From NCBI GenBank assembly GCA_947488275.1, contig CANKZX010000011.1, positions 1-37,540 on the forward strand: a stretch of 37,540 nucleotides of DNA, given 5' to 3'. This document shows positions 15,199 through 24,154 of the stretch, in pieces (within the stretch, counting starts at the first letter, position 1; every line of letters begins with the position of its first letter). A program made the position numbers and the translations under genes. The stretch comes from Alphaproteobacteria bacterium. Its GTDB lineage: Bacteria > Pseudomonadota > Alphaproteobacteria > Paracaedibacterales > CAIOTO01. The notes under the pieces were generated by a model. The model saw only the letters and a program-made list of their open reading frames with translations. It had not been told where the DNA came from and ran no database searches.

Positions 15199-17812
15199 GA
15201 TACTGCTCCATTTCTGTTTGCAAAATAAGCGCACGCATACGCGAAAGCCCCTCCAGCAACTCCTTTTGCTGTGTTTTTGCAAAATGAAAATTAAAACCAT
15301 ATGACAAACACCGTTCAACATCTTCTTTCTCAGCACAGGATGTTAAGGCAACAACAACCATATTTTTAAAGGCATCTCGTTTTCGTATTTCCTTAATAAA
15401 ATCAGCGCCATTCATTTCAGGCATTTCAATATCCGTGACAATGATATCAAAATCACTCCGTTCGCTACAAATGTGGAGTGCTTCACGCCCATTAACAGCT
15501 GTCATAACGTCAAACCCTGAAAGAGTTAAAACTGGCAAAATAAGATTACGAAAAAACACACTGTCATCGACAAATAAAACCCGCATTTTACGTACATTTT
15601 CTTTTGTTAATAAATCACGATGTTCAAACCATTTCGGAAAAGCCTTCTTTAAATAATATTCACAATCGACAATACTTGTTGTCTTGCCACCAATAATACT
15701 TGTGCCAAGGCTACCATCTTTTTGATGTGTCAGCTCGATATCCATTTTCTCCTCAATAATCGTAAGAATTTCGTCAATAACGATACCAACGGCATGTCCA
15801 TGATCGTTAAAAATCAACATAGGTGCTTTTGTATCCCGATTTGTGTGCACGTCATCCATCATCCAATTCCCTTCAAATTTAACGACAGGTAACAAGTGAT
15901 CTTGATAATGAATCATCCATGTTTCATTCACACATTCCAAATTCTTATAAACGATTTCAGCAATACGTGACACAAGCGCAAGAGGAACCGCAAAATGCCC
16001 CTCATTCACACGGAAAATAAGTAAAAATGTTTTATCTTTTGCTGTTTTAAAATGAAAATTATCAATAATGTGATCAGCTTCTTTTGCTGTTACTTCTTTA
16101 AACTGATAAGCAATTGAATTTGGATCGATAATCAAAACAATCCCGCCATCGCCCAATATCGTGCTTCCAGAAAAAAAACGTGCGTTATTCAAAAGACGAG
16201 ATAAAGGCTTTACCACAATTTCTTGTGTATCAAACACATGATCAACAACAAGACCAAACATAGTCATACCAATGTGTACAACAATAACACAACGTTCATG
16301 TGGCACATGCAAACCATCATCACAAGCTTTATCATCACAAGCTTTATCATCACACCCAAGATTTAATAAGTCATCAAGAAAAACCAAGGGCAGCAAACCA
16401 TTTCTTAACCGCAAGATTGGTGTTTTATTGATATACTCAATTTGATGAGGCGATCGCTTACTAATGCGCACAAGCTCACTCACAATTAATTGGTGAATTG
16501 CAAAACGTTCGCCTTTTATCTTAAAAATAAGAGCAGGAATAATCGTCAGTGTCAGCGGGATTTTAATCGTAAAATGTGTCCCTTGTCCCACATTTGATCG
16601 CAAATCAATCACACCACCTAATTTTTCAATATTTGATTTAACAACGTCCATTCCAACGCCACGCCCTGACAAATGAGTCACCAATTCCGCTGTTGAAAAT
16701 CCAGGTTTAAAAATCTGATTAATCACATGCCAATCACTCATTGCTTCAGTATCTTCAGACGAAGCCAGCCCTTTTTGAACAAGTTTTTCACGTAATCGAA
16801 TTGGATCAATACCTGCACCATCATCAATAACGTCAATAACGATCTGCCCCCCCTCATGAAAGGCATTTAATGTAATTGTTCCATGCTCTGGCTTTCCAGC
16901 CTTGATACGATCTGCACTTGATTCAAGACCATGATCGGCCGAATTTCGAATCATATGGGTGAGCGGATCTTTTATCAGTTCTAATACTTGGCGATCCAGC
17001 TCCGTATCGCCGCCTTTTTGAACAAGCTTAATTTTTTTACCCAAGAAATGTTCTAAATCATGAATGAGTCGCGGAAATGTTGCCCATGCATTTTCGATTG
17101 TTTGCATGCGCGTTTTCATAACCTCTTCTTGCAATTCGGTCGTGATATAACTCAATCGTGACAAAGGAATATTGTAATACGAATCAGCTGAAGATTGCAT
17201 GATTTGCAGCAATTGATTGCGCGTTAATACCAATTCACTAATCAATGTCATCAAGTTATCAAGAACTTTTAAATTCACCCGAATAAATTGTTGTTTTTGG
17301 CTGGGTGCGGTGTCTCTATCCTGAAAAGTAAGTGTCTTATTATGGTCAACACCTGCAGGCTCTAGCGTTACCGTCGATTGTTCATCATTCTTTTGTGTCG
17401 CTTGGTTTTCTTCAGAAATCTCAGGCACATCAGATGATGACAAACATGTATTTAACGCCTTAATAACAGCTTCATCTTCATGTGGGAATGGGTCATCCAC
17501 ACCTTCACCAATGGCACGCACAATTGCATTTAATCGATCGACAGCCGCAAATAACGTGCCTATCACCATCGAATTAACGGCAAGGCGTCCTTCACGCAAA
17601 CGACCCAACACACTTTCCGTGACATGAGAAACAGCTTCTAAACGCTTAAGACCTAAAAAACCACACGTTCCCTTAATTGTATGAACAACGCGAAAGATCG
17701 TATTAATTATATCCTTATTATAAGGATCACGTTCAAGATCAAGCAACTGACGATCAAGACTACCCAATCCTTCATGTGCCTCTAACAGGAATTCAGTTAA
17801 TAGTTCGTCCAT
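15185..17812 (-). CDS. cheA: Hybrid chemotaxis-type histidine kinase CheA with C-terminal receiver
   Basis: Autophosphorylating kinase of a chemotaxis-like pathway. Order over 875 residues: Hpt domain (about 1-110, phospho-His44 in RVVHTIKGTCGFLG), a low-complexity linker, dimerisation domain (about 180-240), HATPase (N box HMIRNSADHG, DVIDDGAGID, GRGVGMDVVKSNIEKLGG), two successive CheW-like domains (about 430-570 and 590-720), then a receiver domain (from MRVLFVDDSVFFRNL, acceptor in IIVTDIEMPEMNG). No clear P2 domain is present. The double CheW plus receiver layout resembles FrzE/PixL-type hybrids more than E. coli CheA. A 15-base tandem repeat gives CDDKACDDKACDDG within the first CheW domain. 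First gene of the cheA-cheW-receiver operon. Confidence 0.94.
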   Translation of the reverse strand: MDELLTEFLLEAHEGLGSLDRQLLDLERDPYNKDIINTIFRVVHTIKGTCGFLGLKRLEAVSHVTESVLGRLREGRLAVNSMVIGTLFAAVDRLNAIVRAIGEGVDDPFPHEDEAVIKALNTCLSSSDVPEISEENQATQKNDEQSTVTLEPAGVDHNKTLTFQDRDTAPSQKQQFIRVNLKVLDNLMTLISELVLTRNQLLQIMQSSADSYYNIPLSRLSYITTELQEEVMKTRMQTIENAWATFPRLIHDLEHFLGKKIKLVQKGGDTELDRQVLELIKDPLTHMIRNSADHGLESSADRIKAGKPEHGTITLNAFHEGGQIVIDVIDDGAGIDPIRLREKLVQKGLASSEDTEAMSDWHVINQIFKPGFSTAELVTHLSGRGVGMDVVKSNIEKLGGVIDLRSNVGQGTHFTIKIPLTLTIIPALIFKIKGERFAIHQLIVSELVRISKRSPHQIEYINKTPILRLRNGLLPLVFLDDLLNLGCDDKACDDKACDDGLHVPHERCVIVVHIGMTMFGLVVDHVFDTQEIVVKPLSRLLNNARFFSGSTILGDGGIVLIIDPNSIAYQFKEVTAKEADHIIDNFHFKTAKDKTFLLIFRVNEGHFAVPLALVSRIAEIVYKNLECVNETWMIHYQDHLLPVVKFEGNWMMDDVHTNRDTKAPMLIFNDHGHAVGIVIDEILTIIEEKMDIELTHQKDGSLGTSIIGGKTTSIVDCEYYLKKAFPKWFEHRDLLTKENVRKMRVLFVDDSVFFRNLILPVLTLSGFDVMTAVNGREALHICSERSDFDIIVTDIEMPEMNGADFIKEIRKRDAFKNMVVVALTSCAEKEDVERCLSYGFNFHFAKTQQKELLEGLSRMRALILQTEMEQYHAFN
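16316..16360. repeat. In-frame 15-bp tandem repeat in cheA
   Basis: The unit ATCATCACAAGCTTT occurs twice exactly (16316-16330, 16331-16345) and a third time in part (16346-16360). On the coding strand it adds a five-residue CDDKA unit. Copy-number change would keep the frame. Confidence 0.9.
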
Positions 17813-17877
17813 TTACGATCTCAAACGATTGCATCTACATTTCAAGTGTATGTAAGAACAGTTAAAAAAATATAAAT

Positions 17878-18825
17878 TCAAACAGAAGGAGATCGAGTTT
17901 TGTACAATGAAAAAAGAATTCCACCCAATAAAAAGAGTGCAACAAACGATAAAGACGTCGTAACCGAAAAAATTTCAAAGCCAAAAAGTTTAACAAGAAA
18001 GAATTTGACACCTATAAAAATCAAAATTAGTGCCAGTGAATATTTTAAATATTCAAACCGATGAACCATAATCGCGAGCGACGAATAAAGTGATCGAAGA
18101 CCAAGAATTGAGAAAATATTACTTGTGTACACAATATATGGGTTCGTCGTGATTGAAAAAATTGCAGGAATACTATCAATCGCAAAAATAAGATCCATAA
18201 ATTCAATAACAGCTAATGCAAGGAAAAGAGGTGTACACCACACTTTAACACGGTGTGTGATAGGATCTTTTTTCTTAATAAAAAATTTCTTCCCGTGAAA
18301 TTCAGGTGTTACACGCATATATGTCTGAAGAAATCTCACAATTTTGTGGTCACCAAGATCATCTGATTTGTCAGCCATTGCTAACATCTTAATACCTGTG
18401 TAAATCAAAAAAACAGAGAAAAACCACAAGCTATAGCTAAATGAATGAAGAAGCGTCGCCCCAAGCCCAATCATTATACCACGCAAAACAATAACACCAA
18501 GAATCCCCCAAAATAGCACACGATGCTGAAATGCGTGGGGTACTGAGAAAAACGTAAACACAACAGACATAATAAAAATATTGTCAAACGAAAGGGATTT
18601 TTCAAGAATAAACCCCGTCCAATATTCTTTAGCACTTTGTTCCCCAAGATGTGCCCATATCCAAAAACCAAACAAAACACCAATCGCAATATAAAAGGCA
18701 CTTGTGTACATATTCTTTTTAACGGAAACTTCTTGGTTTTCCCGATTAATCACACATAAATCAAGAACCAACAAAACAATAACAACTGTGAAAAATGAAC
18801 CCCACATTAAATAAGATGCATACAT
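17878..18825 (-). CDS. TerC/Alx family integral membrane protein
   Basis: Members of this family are implicated in manganese export or tellurite/pH response. The 315-residue protein has about nine hydrophobic helices. The two family acidic motifs are clear: EKSLSFDNIFIM in the first half and EFMDLIFAIDSIPAIFSIT in the second, which supply the conserved Asp residues thought to bind metal. The 139 bases upstream are too short and show no yybP-ykoY (manganese) riboswitch. The neighbouring gene encodes a metal-binding ABC receptor, which fits a shared role in metal balance, though both could be independent transcripts. Confidence 0.9.
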   Translation of the reverse strand: MYASYLMWGSFFTVVIVLLVLDLCVINRENQEVSVKKNMYTSAFYIAIGVLFGFWIWAHLGEQSAKEYWTGFILEKSLSFDNIFIMSVVFTFFSVPHAFQHRVLFWGILGVIVLRGIMIGLGATLLHSFSYSLWFFSVFLIYTGIKMLAMADKSDDLGDHKIVRFLQTYMRVTPEFHGKKFFIKKKDPITHRVKVWCTPLFLALAVIEFMDLIFAIDSIPAIFSITTNPYIVYTSNIFSILGLRSLYSSLAIMVHRFEYLKYSLALILIFIGVKFFLVKLFGFEIFSVTTSLSFVALFLLGGILFSLYKTRSPSV

Positions 18826-18964
18826 GATCTATTTTCTCTTTTAAAAAAACTAATCTATCATGCCATATAATGCCTTAAAAAATGGTTAAGATTTATTACT
18901 TCTTAAACATTTCGATTAATAGATCAAGTATGCTTTTCTGGTATTTTGCACCAACAGTCCCCAA

Positions 18965-19891
18965 TCAATCTTTCACACACGAAGCAGGCGCCAACGCCCC
19001 AACAATCAGCGTTGTATTATGACGAATCGTTGCTTCATAAGCATCACAGTCCCCTACCTTTTGAACAAGTGAATCAGCATAAAGCGTTGCATCTTCATTA
19101 ATCGCTATGCCCGTTTCTTCCGCAATTTGCCGCATCACATTTCGATTCGCTAAGTTCTCAAAAAATACCGCCGTTATTCGTTCATCTTTTATTTGGCGAA
19201 TGATCGTTGCAAGTGTTTTTGAATCCACCTCTGTCTCTGTGCTCAGTCCCACAGGCGCAATAAACGTCACACCATAGGCTGCGCCATAATAATAAAAGGC
19301 ATCGTGTGTTGTAATAATTTTTCGCTTATCAACGGGAATACGCCCAATTTCAGCACGCACCCACACCTCTAAAAGTGCTAACTTATCATCATAAACATTT
19401 GCATTATGTTGAATAATTGCAACCTCGCTTGGCAATAAACGACATAAAACCATTGCTACACGGCGCACGATCTGACGTGCCTTTTGTACATCATGCCATA
19501 TATGAGGATCGGGTGCGGGTTGATCACGGTGCGTAATCCCGTCAGACGCGACAATACATTCAGCCTTTGTTGCCGATGCCGCAATCAATGGATCAAGCCA
19601 TCCTTCAAACAACAACCCAAGCTTAATCACTACATCCGCATGCACAAGCGCTTTTGAATCCATCGGCGTTGGCTGATAGGCATGAGGATCAACATCACAT
19701 GGAACTAACGTGACATGCGTTATCACAACACGATCAGAAGGTATCCCCTTTGTCAAAACATCAACCCAATTTTTAAGTAATGAGAAACTCGTTACAATAC
19801 GAAAATTTGAAGGCTCATTTGTTGAAAAAGCACTAGTAATGTGACCAAAAAATACGATACAAATGGTAATATCGATTAACGCACGCAACAT
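18965..19891 (-). CDS. Zinc/manganese ABC transporter substrate-binding protein (TroA/ZnuA family)
   Basis: Periplasmic receptor delivering Zn or Mn to an ABC importer. The 308-residue product starts with a signal peptide (about residues 1-22, ending ITSAFS). Metal ligands of cluster A-I proteins appear in order: His in VDPHAYQPTP, His in PDPHIWHD, His in IITTHDAFYYYG, and an acidic residue near the C-terminus (ENLANRN...INEDATLYAD). The His-rich loop of classical ZnuA is absent. I chose the ATG at 19891 (AGGAAA upstream) and not the longer frame to 20038, since only this gives a proper signal peptide. The membrane and ATPase subunits are not in the window. It diverges from ybgC with only 18 bases between start codons. 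Confidence 0.92.
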   Translation of the reverse strand: MLRALIDITICIVFFGHITSAFSTNEPSNFRIVTSFSLLKNWVDVLTKGIPSDRVVITHVTLVPCDVDPHAYQPTPMDSKALVHADVVIKLGLLFEGWLDPLIAASATKAECIVASDGITHRDQPAPDPHIWHDVQKARQIVRRVAMVLCRLLPSEVAIIQHNANVYDDKLALLEVWVRAEIGRIPVDKRKIITTHDAFYYYGAAYGVTFIAPVGLSTETEVDSKTLATIIRQIKDERITAVFFENLANRNVMRQIAEETGIAINEDATLYADSLVQKVGDCDAYEATIRHNTTLIVGALAPASCVKD

Positions 19892-19909
19892 TTTTTCAAA
19901 TTTCCTTTT

Positions 19910-20299
19910 ATGAATACATACGATATCACTGTTTTCCTTGAAGATACCGATGCAGGTGGAATAGTCTACCATGCGCGCTATCTTAATTTTATGGAACGTG
20001 CGCGTACAACATTCTTTTATCACAAAGGTGTGAATCATGGACAGCTTATTGCATCAAAAACAGGAAATTTCGTTGTAACACATATTGATATTCGTTATAT
20101 AAAGCCAGCCAAACTAGGTAATCAGCTATCTATACACACGAATCTCACCGAAATACGAGGTGCGTCTATCGTATGCAAACAAAACATTATGCACATGGGG
20201 GAAAAATTAGCAGAGGCAACAGTAACCCTTGCTTTTATTCATCCTGAAACAGGCGTTCCCCTTCGCATACCCGAATCAATTAAACAACATATACATTAA
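19910..20299 (+). CDS. ybgC: Acyl-CoA thioesterase of the Tol-Pal cluster
   Basis: Hotdog-fold thioesterase associated with phospholipid metabolism and usually first in the tol operon. The 129-residue protein has the 4-hydroxybenzoyl-CoA thioesterase motif EDTDAGGIVYHARYLNFMERAR, with the catalytic Asp in DTDAGG, and the later VTHIDIRYIKPAKLG. It lies 38 bases before tolQ on the same strand. There is no obvious ribosome site before the ATG. The 18-base gap to the divergent metal-receptor gene means that its promoter must overlap that gene's coding start. Confidence 0.93.
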   Translation: MNTYDITVFLEDTDAGGIVYHARYLNFMERARTTFFYHKGVNHGQLIASKTGNFVVTHIDIRYIKPAKLGNQLSIHTNLTEIRGASIVCKQNIMHMGEKLAEATVTLAFIHPETGVPLRIPESIKQHIH

Positions 20300-20337
20300 T
20301 TTTTATCTTTTAACACCAAACAGGACACAGAGACTTT

Positions 20338-21117
20338 ATGGATCCTCAAGCAATGACATCAAATATGAACCAATTTTCTCATTCTATAAGCCAGGGCATG
20401 CAAACCGTAGGCGGCGTTATGGGGCAAATGCCGCCTGTACCACCTAGCATGTGGGATATGTTTATGGGCGCAACACCCGTGATTAAACTTGTCATTATTG
20501 GCTTGCTTGTCGCTTCTGTGTGGTCATGGACAATTATTATCCACAAAGTTTACCGACTTCGTCGCATGAATGCAGCGGCAGATCAATTTGAAGATGCCTT
20601 CTGGTCAGGTGGAGCCCTTGATGATTTATATGATCGGATTCACAAGCACCCACAAGATCCTGTTTCCATGATTTTTTGCGCAGCCATGCGTGAATGGCGC
20701 CGGACTGTTTCAAAAGGGAAAGTTCGAACGACGGAGCTTCGTGGAACCCTTGAACAACGTATTGATCGTGTGATGCAGCTCACAGTGAGCCGCGAAATGG
20801 AACAACTTGAACGTTATATGACTTTTCTTGCCTCATTAGGTTCTAACGGAATGATCGTTGGTCTATTTGGAACCGTCCTTGGTATTATGAATAGCTTTGA
20901 ATCCATCGCATCGCAGCAAAGCGCTAACTTAGCCGTCGTTGCCCCTGGCATTGCAGAGGCACTTTTTGCAACCGCAATTGGTCTTGTTGCTGCTATACCA
21001 GCAGCAATCGCCTACAACAAAATTTCAAGTGACCTTAACCGTTATGCGAATCGTTTAGATGCCTTTTCAAGCGAATTTGTCGCTATTATTTCACGTCAAC
21101 TTGAAGAAAGTGCGTAA
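20338..21117 (+). CDS. tolQ: Tol-Pal proton channel subunit TolQ
   Basis: Inner-membrane subunit of the proton-driven TolQR motor, which powers outer-membrane constriction at division. The 259-residue protein belongs to the MotA/TolQ/ExbB family with three transmembrane helices: about residues 50-70 (VIKLVIIGLLVASVWSW), 160-180 (LASLGSNGMIVGLFGTVLGI) and 195-220 (GIAEALFATAIGLVAAIPAA). The conserved GTVLGIMNSFE and the TAIGLVAAIPA motif are present. It has a longer Met/Gln/Pro-rich N-terminus than E. coli TolQ. tolR follows after four bases. Confidence 0.96.
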   Translation: MDPQAMTSNMNQFSHSISQGMQTVGGVMGQMPPVPPSMWDMFMGATPVIKLVIIGLLVASVWSWTIIIHKVYRLRRMNAAADQFEDAFWSGGALDDLYDRIHKHPQDPVSMIFCAAMREWRRTVSKGKVRTTELRGTLEQRIDRVMQLTVSREMEQLERYMTFLASLGSNGMIVGLFGTVLGIMNSFESIASQQSANLAVVAPGIAEALFATAIGLVAAIPAAIAYNKISSDLNRYANRLDAFSSEFVAIISRQLEESA

Positions 21118-21121
21118 ACCT

Positions 21122-21661
21122 ATGGCTGGCAATCTTTCACCAAATTCACATAGTCGCAATCGCAGACGTCGTAATTTTCGACCATCCAGTGATATCAACG
21201 TCACACCACTTGTTGATGTTATGTTAGTTTTACTGATCATTTTTATGGTAACGGCTCCAATGCTAACCGTTAGCGTGCCTGTTGATCTCCCAAAAACAAA
21301 CGCCGCACAAAGCAATGACCAGGCTGAACCTTTAGTCGTATCAATGGATGTCAATGGCAAGACATATTTCCAAGAGAACGAGCTTCCCATCCAAGATATT
21401 ATTCAAAAACTGATCACATTGACAGAAGGCAAGCCAGATACCAAGATTTACGTAAGAGGTGACAAAAAACTGCCCTATGGACAAATTATGGAAATAATGG
21501 GCAGTATCGCCTCCGCTGGTTTTCAACGCGTATCACTGATGGCAGAATTACCTACACCAACACCTGCGGTACCTCAGCGAATACATACAAAACCGCAACA
21601 ACACCCAACCTCTCCCCTTCAAACAACATTATCGCCTCCATCAAAACAACGAACAAGGTAA
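21122..21661 (+). CDS. tolR: Tol-Pal motor subunit TolR
   Basis: Partner of TolQ with a single transmembrane helix and a periplasmic domain. The 179-residue protein shows the ExbD/TolR signature: DINVTPLVDVMLVLLIIFMV, with the essential Asp in PLVDVML, and the periplasmic VYVRGDKKLPYG-like segment (IYVRGDKKLPYGQIMEIMG). I chose the ATG at 21122, four bases after tolQ; a frame beginning at 21059 only overlaps tolQ. The C-terminal tail from about residue 142 is rich in Pro, Thr and Gln, which is longer than usual. tolA starts five bases after its stop. Confidence 0.95.
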   Translation: MAGNLSPNSHSRNRRRRNFRPSSDINVTPLVDVMLVLLIIFMVTAPMLTVSVPVDLPKTNAAQSNDQAEPLVVSMDVNGKTYFQENELPIQDIIQKLITLTEGKPDTKIYVRGDKKLPYGQIMEIMGSIASAGFQRVSLMAELPTPTPAVPQRIHTKPQQHPTSPLQTTLSPPSKQRTR

Positions 21662-21666
21662 CATTG

Positions 21667-22635
21667 ATGAAACGTGCAGCAATTGTTTCTCTTATCATTC
21701 ATATGAGTCTTTTTCTAGTTTTGTTACTTGGATTATCTAATCCCCTTGACAATCTCATAAAAGACAACCGCCCAATGGTCATTGACTTTATCAATGTCGC
21801 CGATGTTTCTGCTGCGCCTAAACTATCAGCAATGAATCAAAAAAAACAAGATGCCCTAAAACCTACACCTGAAATCAAACCTGTTGAAACAACGCCGCCG
21901 CCAATGCCAACAAAAACGCTTGAAACAAAAGAACCTGAAAAAAAAGAAGAAGATAAGCCTCTGCCCAAACCTGAAAAAAAACCAGATCCAAAGCATGATC
22001 CCGACGCAATGCCTATCTTAAAAAAAGAAGCTAAGAAAAAGGAACCACCTAAGAAATTAGATAAAAAACCTGAACAAAAAAAAGAAGAAAAGAAGAAAGA
22101 TACATCTAAAAAGACTGATCTCAAAAAGGATAATGAAAAAAAGAAAGACAAAAAATCCGATGATAAAGCACTTGTAAACCTTCATAAGTCAAAAACATCA
22201 GATCCAAAGAAGAAAATTGATCCCAAGGCAAAGTCATCGCCAAAAACGATTGATGATTTAACGAGCAAATTGGCAGATGTGGATGGCGCTGAACAACAAG
22301 GATCACCTGCTGAAACGATCGCCAACACAATCACTGCCAATGAAATTGATGCTGTTCGTCAAACAATTAGCAAATGCTGGACATTCCATGCAGGATCCCA
22401 AGGAGCCAAGGATATTATTGTCGACATCGAAATGAAACTTGACCCAGATGGTACCGTTAAGCACGCTGAAATCGTTGATAAATCACGCATGGCACGCGAT
22501 CCTATCTTTAGAACAGCGGCTGAAAGTGCCAAACGCGCAGTGTTAGACCCTAATTGCAGCCCGCTTCCCCTTCCCGCTAAAAAATATAATGAATGGAAAG
22601 AGCTTATATTTGCTTTTAATCCAAAAGATATGTAA
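21667..22635 (+). CDS. tolA: TolA-like envelope-spanning protein
   Basis: Links the TolQR motor to the outer membrane. The 322-residue protein has one N-terminal membrane helix (about 5-25), a long Lys/Pro/Glu-rich middle (about 55-190) typical of TolA domain II, and a C-terminal TolA/TonB-like domain (about 220-322: IDAVRQTISKCW ... VDIEMKLDPDGTV ... AAESAKRAVLDPNCSPLPLP). ATG at 21667 with AAGG eight bases upstream; a TTG three bases earlier is possible. tolB and pal, which normally follow, are absent; the next gene is on the other strand. Confidence 0.92.
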   Translation: MKRAAIVSLIIHMSLFLVLLLGLSNPLDNLIKDNRPMVIDFINVADVSAAPKLSAMNQKKQDALKPTPEIKPVETTPPPMPTKTLETKEPEKKEEDKPLPKPEKKPDPKHDPDAMPILKKEAKKKEPPKKLDKKPEQKKEEKKKDTSKKTDLKKDNEKKKDKKSDDKALVNLHKSKTSDPKKKIDPKAKSSPKTIDDLTSKLADVDGAEQQGSPAETIANTITANEIDAVRQTISKCWTFHAGSQGAKDIIVDIEMKLDPDGTVKHAEIVDKSRMARDPIFRTAAESAKRAVLDPNCSPLPLPAKKYNEWKELIFAFNPKDM

Positions 22636-22667
22636 TACCTTTTCTCATCAAAACATAAGACCAATGA

Positions 22668-24134
22668 TCACTCAAACAAGTCATCCAATGTTACAATTTT
22701 CTGAATAATTTCATCTGTCCATGCAGATTTTGCCACACCTGATGCTGAAATGAGAGCCGTGAATACCTGCTTTTTTATTTTAGTTTGCACCTGGAATACA
22801 TCTGTTTTTTGCATAATGTTTTTCGCAAAACTCTTATCAACAACAAATGGTTTCATTGTATATTTTATTTCACACAGCGTAACGGCATTATCACCTCTGT
22901 CAATCAACAAATCAATTTCAGCACCACTATCTTTTATATCTAAAGGATTTGGTTGATATTTCCAATGACTCAATCGACAAGGCACATGTGATAAATCCAA
23001 TGCCTTCATAATACGATCAATATGCTTATAGCAAATATTCTCAAAAGAATAACCCGACCATGCATGCCAAGATGCTGAATTCATCATATGGTTATAATAA
23101 TTTTCTTTATTTGTTACACGTACACCATCGTTTAATTCTTGTATCCATTTCAGATAAAATAAACTGTATTCATCAATAACTTTGTAAAAAGAATCTCTTT
23201 TTGATCGACCATATGGTATAAATTTTTGAATAAATCCTGTGGATTCAAGTTCCTCCAAACGTTCATGAAATCTTCCACCTACTTTTTTATCTATTTTTTC
23301 AGCTAATTGAGCAAGCGATATTCCATATCGTACTTTAGCCATTTCTTTAACAATTAATAAATTTACATGAGACGCATCAAACAAAGATTGAAACAAACGT
23401 GTAAATTCGTTATAAAGCAAACCATCCTCTTGAAAACACATATCATTAATATTCTGCACAACCGACTTTGATGGATCTAATGCGTTTAAATAATAAGGAA
23501 CCCCGCCCATAACCATATAAATTTCTAAAACATGTGCATGTGACAAGGCGAAACCTTTATGTTTTAAAAATAATTTTGTTTCCGATAATGTAAAAGGTTT
23601 AAGCAATAATGATTTTGTAAGACGATTGTGTAAGCCGCCCTTTGCATTAATAAGGTTATTCAACATCCACGACGCAGCAGAGCCGCAAACAATTAACTTT
23701 AAGTTTGATAAATGACTCCATTCTGTATTCCAAAAATAATCAAGATTTTGCATAAAACTCGATTTTCTTGACGATAACCATGGTAATTCATCAAAAAATA
23801 AAATAATCTTCTTTGATTTCTGAATTTTTTTGATATGGTCAGTTAGCAATCGAAAAGCATCATTCCATGTTGCTGGCGTTTTAAGTGAAAAAGGCATACT
23901 CGGGTAAAAAATAGATTCAAATTTTCGAATAAAATTATGCAATTGATCCTTCAAATGCCCATCTTTAATACCTGTTATTTCAAAATAAACATCAACCTTG
24001 GAACAACAGTTTTGAATTAAAAATGTTTTACCAATTCTTCGTCGCCCATAGAACGCGACAAACTGTGCTTGCTTAGCCGCTATAATATTTTTTAGAAATA
24101 TAATTTCTTTTTTTCTACCTATTATTTCTTGCAT
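22668..24134 (-). CDS. ATPase_2 / DUF234 family ATPase with C-terminal nuclease-like motif
   Basis: A 488-residue protein of the archaeal-type ATPase family common in archaea and host-associated bacteria. Walker A is FYGRRRIGKTFLI (about 29-41) and Walker B ILFFDELPWL (about 110-119). A winged-helix-like segment follows (YGISLAQLAEKIDKKVGGRF), then the DUF234 region with GAEIDLLIDRG ... VTLCEIKYT, which matches a PD-(D/E)XK nuclease core (Asp, then Glu-x-Lys). Biological role is unknown; a defence or mobile-element role is sometimes suspected but not shown. It is convergent with tolA (32-base gap). A three-unit palindromic array lies 20 bases upstream of its ATG, with TATAAT boxes aimed at it. 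Confidence 0.88.
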   Translation of the reverse strand: MQEIIGRKKEIIFLKNIIAAKQAQFVAFYGRRRIGKTFLIQNCCSKVDVYFEITGIKDGHLKDQLHNFIRKFESIFYPSMPFSLKTPATWNDAFRLLTDHIKKIQKSKKIILFFDELPWLSSRKSSFMQNLDYFWNTEWSHLSNLKLIVCGSAASWMLNNLINAKGGLHNRLTKSLLLKPFTLSETKLFLKHKGFALSHAHVLEIYMVMGGVPYYLNALDPSKSVVQNINDMCFQEDGLLYNEFTRLFQSLFDASHVNLLIVKEMAKVRYGISLAQLAEKIDKKVGGRFHERLEELESTGFIQKFIPYGRSKRDSFYKVIDEYSLFYLKWIQELNDGVRVTNKENYYNHMMNSASWHAWSGYSFENICYKHIDRIMKALDLSHVPCRLSHWKYQPNPLDIKDSGAEIDLLIDRGDNAVTLCEIKYTMKPFVVDKSFAKNIMQKTDVFQVQTKIKKQVFTALISASGVAKSAWTDEIIQKIVTLDDLFE

Positions 24135-24154
24135 TTAATGAATGACCAGGGAAG

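Noticed and set aside
18826-18964. Manganese (yybP-ykoY) riboswitch before the TerC-like gene
   Set aside because: The gap is too short and the conserved riboswitch loops are not visible.
21837-22151. Minus-strand Phe/Ser-rich frame
   Set aside because: It is the antisense of the lysine-rich TolA middle region, where A-rich codons give long open antisense frames.
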